Shown here piece by piece: positions 7,380 to 15,611 of a DNA stretch of 64,000 bases (positions are counted from its first letter, which is position 1; each line of letters starts with the position of its first letter). The DNA is from Chitinophagales bacterium. Lineage in GTDB: Bacteria; Bacteroidota; Bacteroidia; Chitinophagales; BACL12. The stretch is from positions 1-64,000 of the forward strand of contig JACJXO010000006.1 in the NCBI GenBank assembly GCA_020636645.1, in the 5' to 3' direction. The translations under genes and the position numbers were made by a program. The notes beneath the pieces were generated by a model, which was not told the origin of the DNA, made no database searches, and was given only the letters and a program-made list of their open reading frames with translations.

Positions 7380-8714
7380 TCAGTTAGCTTTATTGACTGC
7401 AGTTTCCGGCTGCAAAGGTACACCACGTTTATCCATATCTACTTCCAGCAATTTGAAGGCGTAGATAATGAGAATGAAAATGGCTGTAGAACCCGGCTGC
7501 GAGAACAGATTGCCCTTTGCTATGGAGGTCAGAAAACAATAAAATAAAAAGTATTTGGCGGTCATGAAATACACGTCCTTTTTATACCTCTTCACAAACC
7601 GCATACTTCTGAAGGCTATCCAGAACTGGATATACATGATGACCGTGCCTATGATACCATAGGTCATGACAGAACCAATGATACCAATATCACCCGGAGC
7701 GATCTGGGTGATGGGTTCAGACGGATCTATGTAGTCAGAACCGTATTTTCCTACCCCGATGATCCAGCCGATGGGATAGTTGATCATATATGCGAAAACA
7801 ATGACGATCTCTTCAGCCCTGGCATCCACCGAGCCTTCACCTGTTTCCTGACCTAAGAAAACAAGCACTACGTTGACATACTGCTCTACATAACGGCCAA
7901 CAAACTCCGGAAAGAGAAAAGACAGCAGGGTCATGAGGAGCAGAAATCCCGAACCGAAGGTGACCACATACACAATGGTTTTCTTCCAGTTGACCTCGAT
8001 CAGGTAATAGAGAAAAATACAACCGATGATAGATACCATCACGATACGTCCCTGGTGCAGAAAGAACAGGTAAGCCAGCATCATGATGGAGTACAGAATA
8101 TAGATCCGCTTGCGATCCACAATGAACTTGATGGTGGAGAACAGCGCCACATAGGCGATAAAGTCAACCCCGAAACGGAAGCGATAGCCACCCTTCACAT
8201 CACTGTATCCCACAAAGGAATAATCGAGGTAATCTCTGGGGTCCAGAAATATATAACAGTAGAGATATAATATCAACGTAAGCCATCCCATCCACTCCAG
8301 CGCCCGGAAAAAATCCTTGATGGTGAACATATTGGCCTTGAACAGGTATATGATCAAAAAGATACCGCCCAGACCGAACCAATGTCGCTGTGCAATTAAT
8401 CCTCCAGGTATGGATTGTCCTTCCGCAAGATTTGCTGCCACGGCAGACAAAACCGGAAGGGAGAACATCATCACATAGAGGTAATTCATCTCATCCACAC
8501 CCTTTCGCTGAAACAGCACATATGCGAGGTAGATGAAGGAGAATGCGGTAATGAACATGTACCAGAACCCTTCAAAATACATGTAGTAGTTTACCAGCGT
8601 GGTCTTGATAGGCATCCGCGTGGTGAACACGATGATCATGATGGCCAGCCACAGCTTTCCCCATACCGAATACGGTTCCTTGAACATTCCTTTTTCGGGG
8701 GTCAGCAAACTCAT
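7380..8714 (-). CDS. O-antigen ligase/Wzy-like polymerase
   Basis: A polytopic inner-membrane protein of 444 residues with about 10-12 hydrophobic helices, for example LWLAIMIIVF, FMFSLPVLSAVAANLAEG and IVYVVTFGSGFLLLMTLLSF. A large periplasmic-type loop near residues 285-335 contains DARAEEIVIVFAYMINYPIG, close to the pattern of O-antigen ligase/polymerase proteins. Between Wzx and the sulfotransferases it most likely polymerises repeat units. It overlaps the upstream sulfotransferase by 4 nt (ATGA). No charged polymerase residue can be assigned with confidence. Confidence 0.72.
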   Translation of the reverse strand: MSLLTPEKGMFKEPYSVWGKLWLAIMIIVFTTRMPIKTTLVNYYMYFEGFWYMFITAFSFIYLAYVLFQRKGVDEMNYLYVMMFSLPVLSAVAANLAEGQSIPGGLIAQRHWFGLGGIFLIIYLFKANMFTIKDFFRALEWMGWLTLILYLYCYIFLDPRDYLDYSFVGYSDVKGGYRFRFGVDFIAYVALFSTIKFIVDRKRIYILYSIMMLAYLFFLHQGRIVMVSIIGCIFLYYLIEVNWKKTIVYVVTFGSGFLLLMTLLSFLFPEFVGRYVEQYVNVVLVFLGQETGEGSVDARAEEIVIVFAYMINYPIGWIIGVGKYGSDYIDPSEPITQIAPGDIGIIGSVMTYGIIGTVIMYIQFWIAFRSMRFVKRYKKDVYFMTAKYFLFYCFLTSIAKGNLFSQPGSTAIFILIIYAFKLLEVDMDKRGVPLQPETAVNKAN

Positions 8715-9595
8715 ATGCTCCAGTGTTCAAATGGTAATCCGGTCAATTCTCTGATACCTGCGATCTCTTCTGCAAAATATTTGCGGTTGATCTCACGGGC
8801 TTCTTCCTCCTCCAGCCTCGAAGCAGATGCTGCCTGTTGGTTCCGTTCTATCATGAACCTGCGTGCTTTCTTTCTGAATCTGGCGGAAGGGATCAGTTTC
8901 TTCAATACAGTTTTCACAAAATTAGGCCTTCTGACCATATCTCTCACGCTGTCATTTACAGCTTCAGACGCCTCATTGCTTCTGATGGTGTGGTCCAGAT
9001 CCAGCACAGATACCCCTAAAAACTCCTGGATGTGCCTGAGTGTTTCAGGAAGTTGCTGAACGATATCTTTTTCAAAGTCAAGAAAGAGGAACTGTGTTCT
9101 TGGGAACAGTTCCAGCCAGCGCTTTAGTTGTGTGGCATACAAGCCGCGTTCTACATAGGCTACCGTTTTGTAATTGGGCCAGTTCCTGCGGGAATCTTCT
9201 GCCGAAAGTGCTTCGTTGAACCCAAGCTTCTCAATTCCTTTTTTGCGACTCATAAGGTATTGAGAATAGGCCCTGCGTGCAGGATCTCTGAATACAACGA
9301 TCAGTTTGATACCATCACCAAGTGTTTCGCAAACCCTGCCTGCCGCTTCCGGATGCATGATATAGTCGGGATCAAGTTCTCCCACTGCCTTATGCTCTGA
9401 ACATCCCCTATAAAAGGTGTGGTTATAGTGGTCTATCCCCTTTGAATAATCTTCAGCAAAATAGAAGAACTTGGTCTCTTTGACCTCCGGAATACAGATA
9501 TCGGGATGGGTGGCCAGAATATCAGCCAGTGTGGTGGTGCCGGCCTTCTGCACCCCGATACACAGGAAGGTTTGTATGGATCTCAGCGTAGCCAT
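8711..9595 (-). CDS. Sulfotransferase (PAPS-dependent), locus copy 4
   Basis: A 294-residue enzyme. The phosphosulfate loop is FLCIGVQKAGTTTLADIL at residues ~10-27 and the 3'-phosphate motif is LIVVFRDPARRAYSQYLMS. The pattern KETKFFYF after the loop is shared by all copies here as KE-x2-(Y/F)F. It is shorter and more divergent than copies 1 and 3. The start ATG at 9593-9595 overlaps the upstream gene by 13 nt. Confidence 0.88.
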   Translation of the reverse strand: MATLRSIQTFLCIGVQKAGTTTLADILATHPDICIPEVKETKFFYFAEDYSKGIDHYNHTFYRGCSEHKAVGELDPDYIMHPEAAGRVCETLGDGIKLIVVFRDPARRAYSQYLMSRKKGIEKLGFNEALSAEDSRRNWPNYKTVAYVERGLYATQLKRWLELFPRTQFLFLDFEKDIVQQLPETLRHIQEFLGVSVLDLDHTIRSNEASEAVNDSVRDMVRRPNFVKTVLKKLIPSARFRKKARRFMIERNQQAASASRLEEEEAREINRKYFAEEIAGIRELTGLPFEHWSI

Positions 9596-10503
9596 GCCGA
9601 CAAATCTCTGCCAATCAATTTTTGTAATTGTTCAATATCCCTGCGATATAATTCCACCAGCTGTTTTCTGGTAGCCGGATCCATATCAACCTTTTTAAGG
9701 TTGTGTTTCAGCACCAAGCCTTTCACATAATTGCGCAGCTGCTTTCTGGCTTTTCTGGACATCAACCGGCGCAATCCGTTCAGTACAGGGTTTGTTCTGT
9801 TAGACATCAGGCGCTTGATCCACTTGTGTTTCATCTCGCCGCTCTGATTCTTCTTTTTCACCATTCCGAGGTCCACATCATCCGGTAGTTCCAGAAAATC
9901 CAGCACACCATTAACCACAGCCACTGGGTCCTTTTCAAATTCTTCGAACAGAATGATATGTACTTTGTCAAATGCCTGCAGATAGGCCTGCACCTGCTGG
10001 AAGTAAAAGCCCTTGTCCACATAGAAAAAATCAAAATGCCAGTTCTCCTGCATCCTCTGTGCTTCTGCAGCAATGGCATCTTCAAAGCTCAGTGGTTCAC
10101 GGAGGTCTCGTCTGTTGTGCATGTATTGCGAATACGCACGTTCTGCCGGATCACGAAGCACCATGATGATGCGGATGGCTTCATATCCAGGTACCTGCTG
10201 CCGGATATTGGCAATGCTTTTATCGAAGAAGTATAAGTAGGGTGTGGATGATTCACCCCATAATCTGTCTTCACAGTCTGCACCCAATTGCAGATAATCT
10301 TGTTTGGTAGTGGTGTAGCGGTGACGGGAATCTTTGAAGGAGGGATCTTCACCGGCAAAAGTGAAGTAACAGGGTTCCTTCTGCAAGGGCACAAATATGC
10401 CGGGATGCTTGCCCAGGTGTTCATGAAGAGCAGTCGTGCCGCTCCGGGCGGTTCCAACGATCAGGAAATCAGGCCAGGGGTGTAGTTGATTCACATCAGG
10501 CAT
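9583..10503 (-). CDS. Sulfotransferase (PAPS-dependent), locus copy 5
   Basis: About 306 residues from the ATG at 10501-10503, which overlaps the end of the flippase gene by 8 nt; a longer upstream reading lacks support. FLIVGTARSGTTALHEHL is the phosphosulfate loop, with RSGTT in place of KAGTT, as in some tyrosylprotein and carbohydrate sulfotransferases. IIMVLRDPAERAYSQYMHN is the 3'-phosphate site. It ends LYRRDIEQLQKLIGRDLSAWL, the C-terminal signature shared with copies 1 and 3. Confidence 0.88.
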   Translation of the reverse strand: MPDVNQLHPWPDFLIVGTARSGTTALHEHLGKHPGIFVPLQKEPCYFTFAGEDPSFKDSRHRYTTTKQDYLQLGADCEDRLWGESSTPYLYFFDKSIANIRQQVPGYEAIRIIMVLRDPAERAYSQYMHNRRDLREPLSFEDAIAAEAQRMQENWHFDFFYVDKGFYFQQVQAYLQAFDKVHIILFEEFEKDPVAVVNGVLDFLELPDDVDLGMVKKKNQSGEMKHKWIKRLMSNRTNPVLNGLRRLMSRKARKQLRNYVKGLVLKHNLKKVDMDPATRKQLVELYRRDIEQLQKLIGRDLSAWLR

Positions 10504-11869
10504 GCTTCCTCCTGAGTTTCGAGATGAGCAGCCACAGGTCAGCAAAAGGATTGTATATGGTCACGATCTTCATGGTGAAATAAATGTGTAAGGCACACCC
10601 CAGATTCAGCACAGTACGTGCTACTGCTGTAGCTATGGCAGCACCCAACATTCCCATGGAAGGGATCAGCAGAAAACTAAGGCCGATACTCGTGATGGTT
10701 GTGATAATAGCATAACGCTGGGTGACCAGTTGCCGGCCGGTCATGTTCAGTAACTGTGTAACCGGACCTGTCATAAAATTAACAACCTGACCTGCATTGA
10801 TGACTGCAAAGGTGAGAATGGCATCTGAGGTATTGAACTCATCTCCGTAAATACCGAGAATGGTTTTGGGAAAAAGATAGAAGGCTGCCATAATGGGCAT
10901 CGCGGTCCAGAAGATCAATCGGGTTGACAGGCGAACTGTCTTACGGAGTGACTTTTCATCATTCTCTCCGAAGGCTTCAGCAAACCTCGGACCTGAAATG
11001 TTGTTGACCGCAATTAGTGGCATGGTAGCAAATGCCGACATCCGGGCGGCACCGTTGAAGATACCCACATGATCATCTGTCACATAGGCTGCCAGTATCA
11101 AAGTGCCCAACCAGGTATAGAGGGTGGTCAGGTATTTGGCAGACAACATGGGCAGTGACACTGCCAGCAGGTCTTTTCTTTTCAGCTGGGGCTCTTCGAT
11201 CTTCTGGTGGGGAACAAACTTGTACCAATAATAAATGCCCAGAATAAATGTGAATATCAGTCCGGCCACATACGAGATGTTGACCATGTACGGATTCGTG
11301 GTGAAGAACAAGGCAACAAGCAAAATGATGGTGCTGAAAGCCTGAGTACTGACATTATTGATCCAGGTATATTCTTTTATCTTTTTCAGACCTCTGATAC
11401 CTTCTTCAATAACTCCGCTCAACACAAAGAACAGGATACCTATGGCGAAGATCTGAATATAACCGGTATAGGGTTTATGATATACGTGTTCTGACAGAGC
11501 CGGCGACAGGAAGAAAACACCTATGGTCAGGATAACTGCTATAGGAAAGACCAGGCGGAGTCCCATCTGAAAGATCTCATTGACCAGGTCATATCGATTC
11601 TGTTTCCGGTATTGGGCAACGAACCTGCTGATGGCCATATCCACCCCAAATCTTCCCGCTATGCCTACCAGGCTCAGGATGGAAAAACAAACACGAAATA
11701 CACCGAATGCGGCCGCACCATAGTAGTTGGTGATGACCAGCTGCTGCACGAAACCGAAATTTCGACCCAGTACACTAATAAAAAAACCCGAGGCGCTCTT
11801 CTTGAAGATCTCTGAAAAGTCGCCATCCCGGAAAGCTTTCCGGATCTTATTTCGAACCTTGCGGATCAT
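10496..11869 (-). CDS. Wzx-type polysaccharide flippase
   Basis: A 457-residue polytopic protein with 12-14 predicted helices, in the MOP/MVF superfamily of oligosaccharide flippases. After a basic N-terminus comes SASGFFISVLGRNFGFVQQL, typical of the first helix of the family, then helices such as LVFPIAVILTIGVFFLSPAL and FAIGILFFVLSGVIEEG. It would move lipid-linked repeat units across the inner membrane, upstream of polymerisation by the Wzy-like protein. It ends with a basic tail, KLRRKHA. Confidence 0.85.
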   Translation of the reverse strand: MIRKVRNKIRKAFRDGDFSEIFKKSASGFFISVLGRNFGFVQQLVITNYYGAAAFGVFRVCFSILSLVGIAGRFGVDMAISRFVAQYRKQNRYDLVNEIFQMGLRLVFPIAVILTIGVFFLSPALSEHVYHKPYTGYIQIFAIGILFFVLSGVIEEGIRGLKKIKEYTWINNVSTQAFSTIILLVALFFTTNPYMVNISYVAGLIFTFILGIYYWYKFVPHQKIEEPQLKRKDLLAVSLPMLSAKYLTTLYTWLGTLILAAYVTDDHVGIFNGAARMSAFATMPLIAVNNISGPRFAEAFGENDEKSLRKTVRLSTRLIFWTAMPIMAAFYLFPKTILGIYGDEFNTSDAILTFAVINAGQVVNFMTGPVTQLLNMTGRQLVTQRYAIITTITSIGLSFLLIPSMGMLGAAIATAVARTVLNLGCALHIYFTMKIVTIYNPFADLWLLISKLRRKHA

Positions 11870-11884
11870 ATCGCTGCTCCCGTA

Positions 11885-12955
11885 TCACCGGGCGTCTGCA
11901 CCCTCCTGTGCTTCTACCTTTTCGATGAACTTCGTTGCGAAAAGATCTGTAAAAAGTATGGATCCCTGCCGATTCAGATGCGCCAGATCGAAAAGGTTGT
12001 TTCGGTCATTCAGTTCAGGGTATTCAGCGGGATTGGCAAAAGAAACCTTGTTGGCTTCAGGAAGTCTGTTGTACAGAGGTATCAGATATTCATATCTGTC
12101 GCCAAGTCTCTGAGATAACATGACAACCATATGGATACCTTTCCCGTTGCAGAGTTTTATCAGATCTTCCAGCTCCTGCTCCATGGTCTTGCTGTAGCCG
12201 GTACCTTTATCCCTGTACTTATCATACAACTTCTGGCATTGCATGGTACGGAAGTCTATGGTATCCTGGGTTCTGAGTACATCATACCGTATGGCCAGAT
12301 CACCTTCCGGGTCATCAACCATTTCCTGATCCAGAGAATAATATCCGTTTCTGTCAGGTCCAAGTGCCAGCTCTTCTATATTGATGCCGGCATGTTGTTC
12401 CAGCATAGCAGAGCCCATTCCAACCATGAGCAACTTCTCACCATAAGAGAACAGGTGAAGCAGTGGCACACCAATCTTGTTGAGCGTGCCCTTTTCAGAG
12501 TCATAGCTGGTCTGCATAACTGACACGATGTTATCTCGTGTGTACCAGTAGATCATCTCTTTCTTATGGAGGTTGTCAACGCCCATTTTGGTGAGCTCAC
12601 TGAGATCCAGTACAATATACTCGATATCATTGCCCTTCATTTCGATCAGATTTTTGAGGGCATAGATCGATTGTGGTGTTCTGTTGGCCGGAATACCAAA
12701 ATTAAAAGAATGTATATGCCAGTCTGGTTTCTCTTCAGCCAGTCTTGAATCAAAAATGGTGGGGTCAATATGACGATAGGTAGTACTGGCTCCAATAAAG
12801 ATTGTATTGAAATCTCCTACCCTGCTTTTAAATTCCTCATACTTTGTATTCAGCCTTGTATTACCCCAACTGAAAGGCAGGCTGTTCACGGCCACCTGAC
12901 TGATCACAATGTAGATCAGCAACAGCAGAGCAATATTTCTGAATAGCTTCTTCAT
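11885..12955 (-). CDS. SGNH-hydrolase-like membrane-anchored protein (O-acylation partner)
   Basis: One N-terminal membrane helix (LLLLIYIVISQVAVNSL) is followed by a periplasmic domain of about 330 residues. FIGASTTYRHIDP near residues 52-64 resembles block I of SGNH enzymes (GxSxxxR). DLAHLNRQG near the C-terminus fits the catalytic DxxH block. Such proteins (DltD, AlgX, AlgJ types) work with MBOAT proteins to transfer acyl groups to exported glycans. The MBOAT gene lies immediately upstream with a 1-nt gap, which supports this role. Confidence 0.72.
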   Translation of the reverse strand: MKKLFRNIALLLLIYIVISQVAVNSLPFSWGNTRLNTKYEEFKSRVGDFNTIFIGASTTYRHIDPTIFDSRLAEEKPDWHIHSFNFGIPANRTPQSIYALKNLIEMKGNDIEYIVLDLSELTKMGVDNLHKKEMIYWYTRDNIVSVMQTSYDSEKGTLNKIGVPLLHLFSYGEKLLMVGMGSAMLEQHAGINIEELALGPDRNGYYSLDQEMVDDPEGDLAIRYDVLRTQDTIDFRTMQCQKLYDKYRDKGTGYSKTMEQELEDLIKLCNGKGIHMVVMLSQRLGDRYEYLIPLYNRLPEANKVSFANPAEYPELNDRNNLFDLAHLNRQGSILFTDLFATKFIEKVEAQEGADAR

Positions 12956-12956
12956 A

Positions 12957-14420
12957 TCAGAACTGGAAGTAGATGAATGCTGCGTTGGTGGTCATGGCAA
13001 ACCAACCAACAAATATCAGCAGTACAACATAAAATGTCCATCTTACAGCAACCGGCTGACGGGTGATCAACCCTTCAATAGTTTCATCTTTATTGGTGTA
13101 CATCCTTATATCAAAAAACAAAAGAAAAGCAATGAACACCCAGGATAGGATGAATTGCACACTTGTATCAGCTCCGGTCAAACTGTTATGGATCAGGGTG
13201 TGCGTAGTATTCGGAACGGTGAAAATGCTCTGTATCTGGATCATGGCATCACCAGAGGTAGCAGAGCAAAAGAAAATATCAGGAATACAGGTCAGGTTGA
13301 ATACCCAGAAAGCCGAAATGGCAAAGGTGAGCCACTTTAACCTGGGGCCAAGATCAAATTTCAGGTTGGGGAAGAATTTATCTGCCGTTCGTCGAACACT
13401 CAGCAAGACACCATGAATGACACCGAACATGACAAATGTCCAGTTGGCTCCATGCCATAATCCCATCACCGCGAAAGTGAACATAGTATTGAACATGAGT
13501 CTGGAATAGGTGACCCTGCTGCCGCCCATAGGGAAATACAGGTAGTCTCTGATCCATACAGACAAAGTGATATGCCAGCGCTGCCAGAACTCTCTGATGG
13601 TTTTGCTGAAGTAGGGAGTTTTGAAGTTGTCTGTCAGATTGACTCCCATCATCCTGGCTGAACCTATAGCTATATCTGAATATCCGGAAAAATCGCAGTA
13701 CACCTGAAAGGCAAACATCCAGGTAGCCAGTACCACAGCAAAGCCTCCGTGTTCGCCGGGATGCTGATAAACCTGCTGCACAAAAATGCTGAGGCGGTCA
13801 GCTACCACCACCTTCTTAAAGAAACCCCAGCCTATCCTGATAAGTCCTTCCCTTACCCTGTTATACTCAAATTTGAATTCCTCTCTGAGTTGTGGTAGCA
13901 GATCTCCGCTTCTTTCAATAGGTCCTGCCACCAGTTGCGGCCAGTATGAAACGAACAGCGCAAAGTAGCCAAAGTGCTTCTCAGCTTTTGTGGTACCTCT
14001 ATACACATCAATGGAATAGCTGAGCGTTTGAAATGTATAAAATGAAATACCTACAGGGAGGAACATGTTGAATTCCGGAACATTGTAGAAAATGTTAAAG
14101 GAATCAAAGACTGCTCTGGCAGACTCATTGAAAAAATTAAAATACTTAAAGAGTAACAGTAAACTGAGGTTAGTAAAGATGCTTAGCATCAGGAAAGGAC
14201 GGCGTTTCTTCTTATCTGTAATGGCCGACATCCGCATACCTGAATAATAATCGATAGCAGTAGATGCTACGATCAGGAATGCATACTCCGGCTTCCAGCT
14301 CATATAGAAATAATAGCTGGATAGCAACAGAAATAACCACCTCCATTTTGAAGGAATAGCGAAATACAGGAATATTACGCAGGGTAGAAAAACAAGAAAC
14401 TGAAAGGAGTTAAAGATCAT
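12957..14420 (-). CDS. MBOAT family O-acyltransferase (AlgI-like)
   Basis: A 487-residue multi-helix inner-membrane protein. It carries the hallmarks of AlgI/DltB proteins: FLPVGISFYTFQTLSY, FWQRWHITLSVWIRDYLYFP with the family's WHxT/S segment, and LWHGANWTFVMFG with the catalytic His. It would pass an acyl group, commonly acetyl, from the cytoplasm to a periplasmic partner, probably the SGNH protein encoded next, for O-acylation of the polymer. Confidence 0.93.
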   Translation of the reverse strand: MIFNSFQFLVFLPCVIFLYFAIPSKWRWLFLLLSSYYFYMSWKPEYAFLIVASTAIDYYSGMRMSAITDKKKRRPFLMLSIFTNLSLLLLFKYFNFFNESARAVFDSFNIFYNVPEFNMFLPVGISFYTFQTLSYSIDVYRGTTKAEKHFGYFALFVSYWPQLVAGPIERSGDLLPQLREEFKFEYNRVREGLIRIGWGFFKKVVVADRLSIFVQQVYQHPGEHGGFAVVLATWMFAFQVYCDFSGYSDIAIGSARMMGVNLTDNFKTPYFSKTIREFWQRWHITLSVWIRDYLYFPMGGSRVTYSRLMFNTMFTFAVMGLWHGANWTFVMFGVIHGVLLSVRRTADKFFPNLKFDLGPRLKWLTFAISAFWVFNLTCIPDIFFCSATSGDAMIQIQSIFTVPNTTHTLIHNSLTGADTSVQFILSWVFIAFLLFFDIRMYTNKDETIEGLITRQPVAVRWTFYVVLLIFVGWFAMTTNAAFIYFQF

Positions 14421-14443
14421 TGCTGTCTCTTTACGCCTGTGCG

Positions 14444-15589
14444 TTATTCAATTTCTCTGTTTTCTTTTTGTTCCAGCAAGACAGCAGCCTGTTGTTCTTC
14501 ATACTGTCTGATGAGCTCCTGCTTCTGTTTTGCCTCAGCTACAGAATCACGGGTGTACTTCCGGATCACCAGAACTATACTGGAAATAACTATACCCAGT
14601 ACAAAACCTATGATCATGAACAGCATGATCTGCTCTTTTTCCTTGATCGTGCTATAACGTGGTGAATCAACCACGCTGACAAGCGGAGTCTTGTTTCTAA
14701 GGTCAAACTTGGCTAATTCCAGCTGCGCAAATACTTCGCCATACTCGAGATTCAGCAGTTCAATATCACGAAGCAGACGCCCCTGATTGATCAGACCGGC
14801 GGCTTTTATGGTAAATGCAGTTCTGTCCTGCAAGGCGGCCAGCTGATCTTCCTTGCTTTCCATGACAGCCCTGATGGAATCTGCACGGTGCTGGATCATG
14901 CTGACCGTTTCCACTTCCACTACGATCTGGCTGTTGATATAGAAATCTGAAGCTGCGTTTGCCAGATAATTAGCAAAGTCCAGTGAAAACTGCCGGTTGA
15001 TACTGGAAAATTCAAGCTGGTTGAGGTCCAGGTCATCCGTATAGTCAACTGTCAGGTCGTGGTCTATGATCTCATCATAAATAATAGACAAACAGCTGTC
15101 TTCATAGATCGTCAGGGAATCAATATTTCCATGATCCATCCTGAATTTTTTGAGCTTTTTCTTCTTGGCCCACCTTGGATACATGTCCAGGTAAAAATTC
15201 ACCAGATAATCTGTGCGTGGTTCCTGCTTGTCCAGCTGAATGGTCCTCTCCTGCAGCAATGTTTCCTTGATCAAGCGGCGTGACTGCATGATGGCAAGGA
15301 AATACTCATTGGTGAACTCCGCACCTGTAGAGATACCGAAACCGAATGAACTGGCCAGAGATCCAAGAGTAGAGGTAGATTCTCCCTCAGTTCCCTTTAC
15401 TGAGAAATCCTGATGAGAAATATAGTGTTCAGGCCTCCAGTTGATATAGAACCGCAATGCCATACCCACCACCAGGGCAGAGACCAGAATGACCCACCAT
15501 TTCTTTACGAGATACTTCCGGTATTCACCCAGTTTGGTGATCAGGTCACCAATATTGATCTCATCATTGTAAGGACGCTCGTACTGCAT
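14444..15589 (-). CDS. Wzz-type polysaccharide co-polymerase
   Basis: A 381-residue protein with two membrane helices, WWVILVSALVVGMAL near residues 36-50 and MLFMIIGFVLGIVISSIVLV near 318-337, enclosing a helical periplasmic domain. This is the Wzz/PCP architecture that sets chain length and links polymerase to exporter. VVDSPRYSTIKEKE before the second helix matches the family's proline-rich motif. A cytoplasmic tail of about 40 charged residues follows. There is no fused tyrosine kinase. Confidence 0.85.
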   Translation of the reverse strand: MQYERPYNDEINIGDLITKLGEYRKYLVKKWWVILVSALVVGMALRFYINWRPEHYISHQDFSVKGTEGESTSTLGSLASSFGFGISTGAEFTNEYFLAIMQSRRLIKETLLQERTIQLDKQEPRTDYLVNFYLDMYPRWAKKKKLKKFRMDHGNIDSLTIYEDSCLSIIYDEIIDHDLTVDYTDDLDLNQLEFSSINRQFSLDFANYLANAASDFYINSQIVVEVETVSMIQHRADSIRAVMESKEDQLAALQDRTAFTIKAAGLINQGRLLRDIELLNLEYGEVFAQLELAKFDLRNKTPLVSVVDSPRYSTIKEKEQIMLFMIIGFVLGIVISSIVLVIRKYTRDSVAEAKQKQELIRQYEEQQAAVLLEQKENREIE

Positions 15590-15611
15590 GTTGCTCCTGC
15601 TGTTTCGCCGG

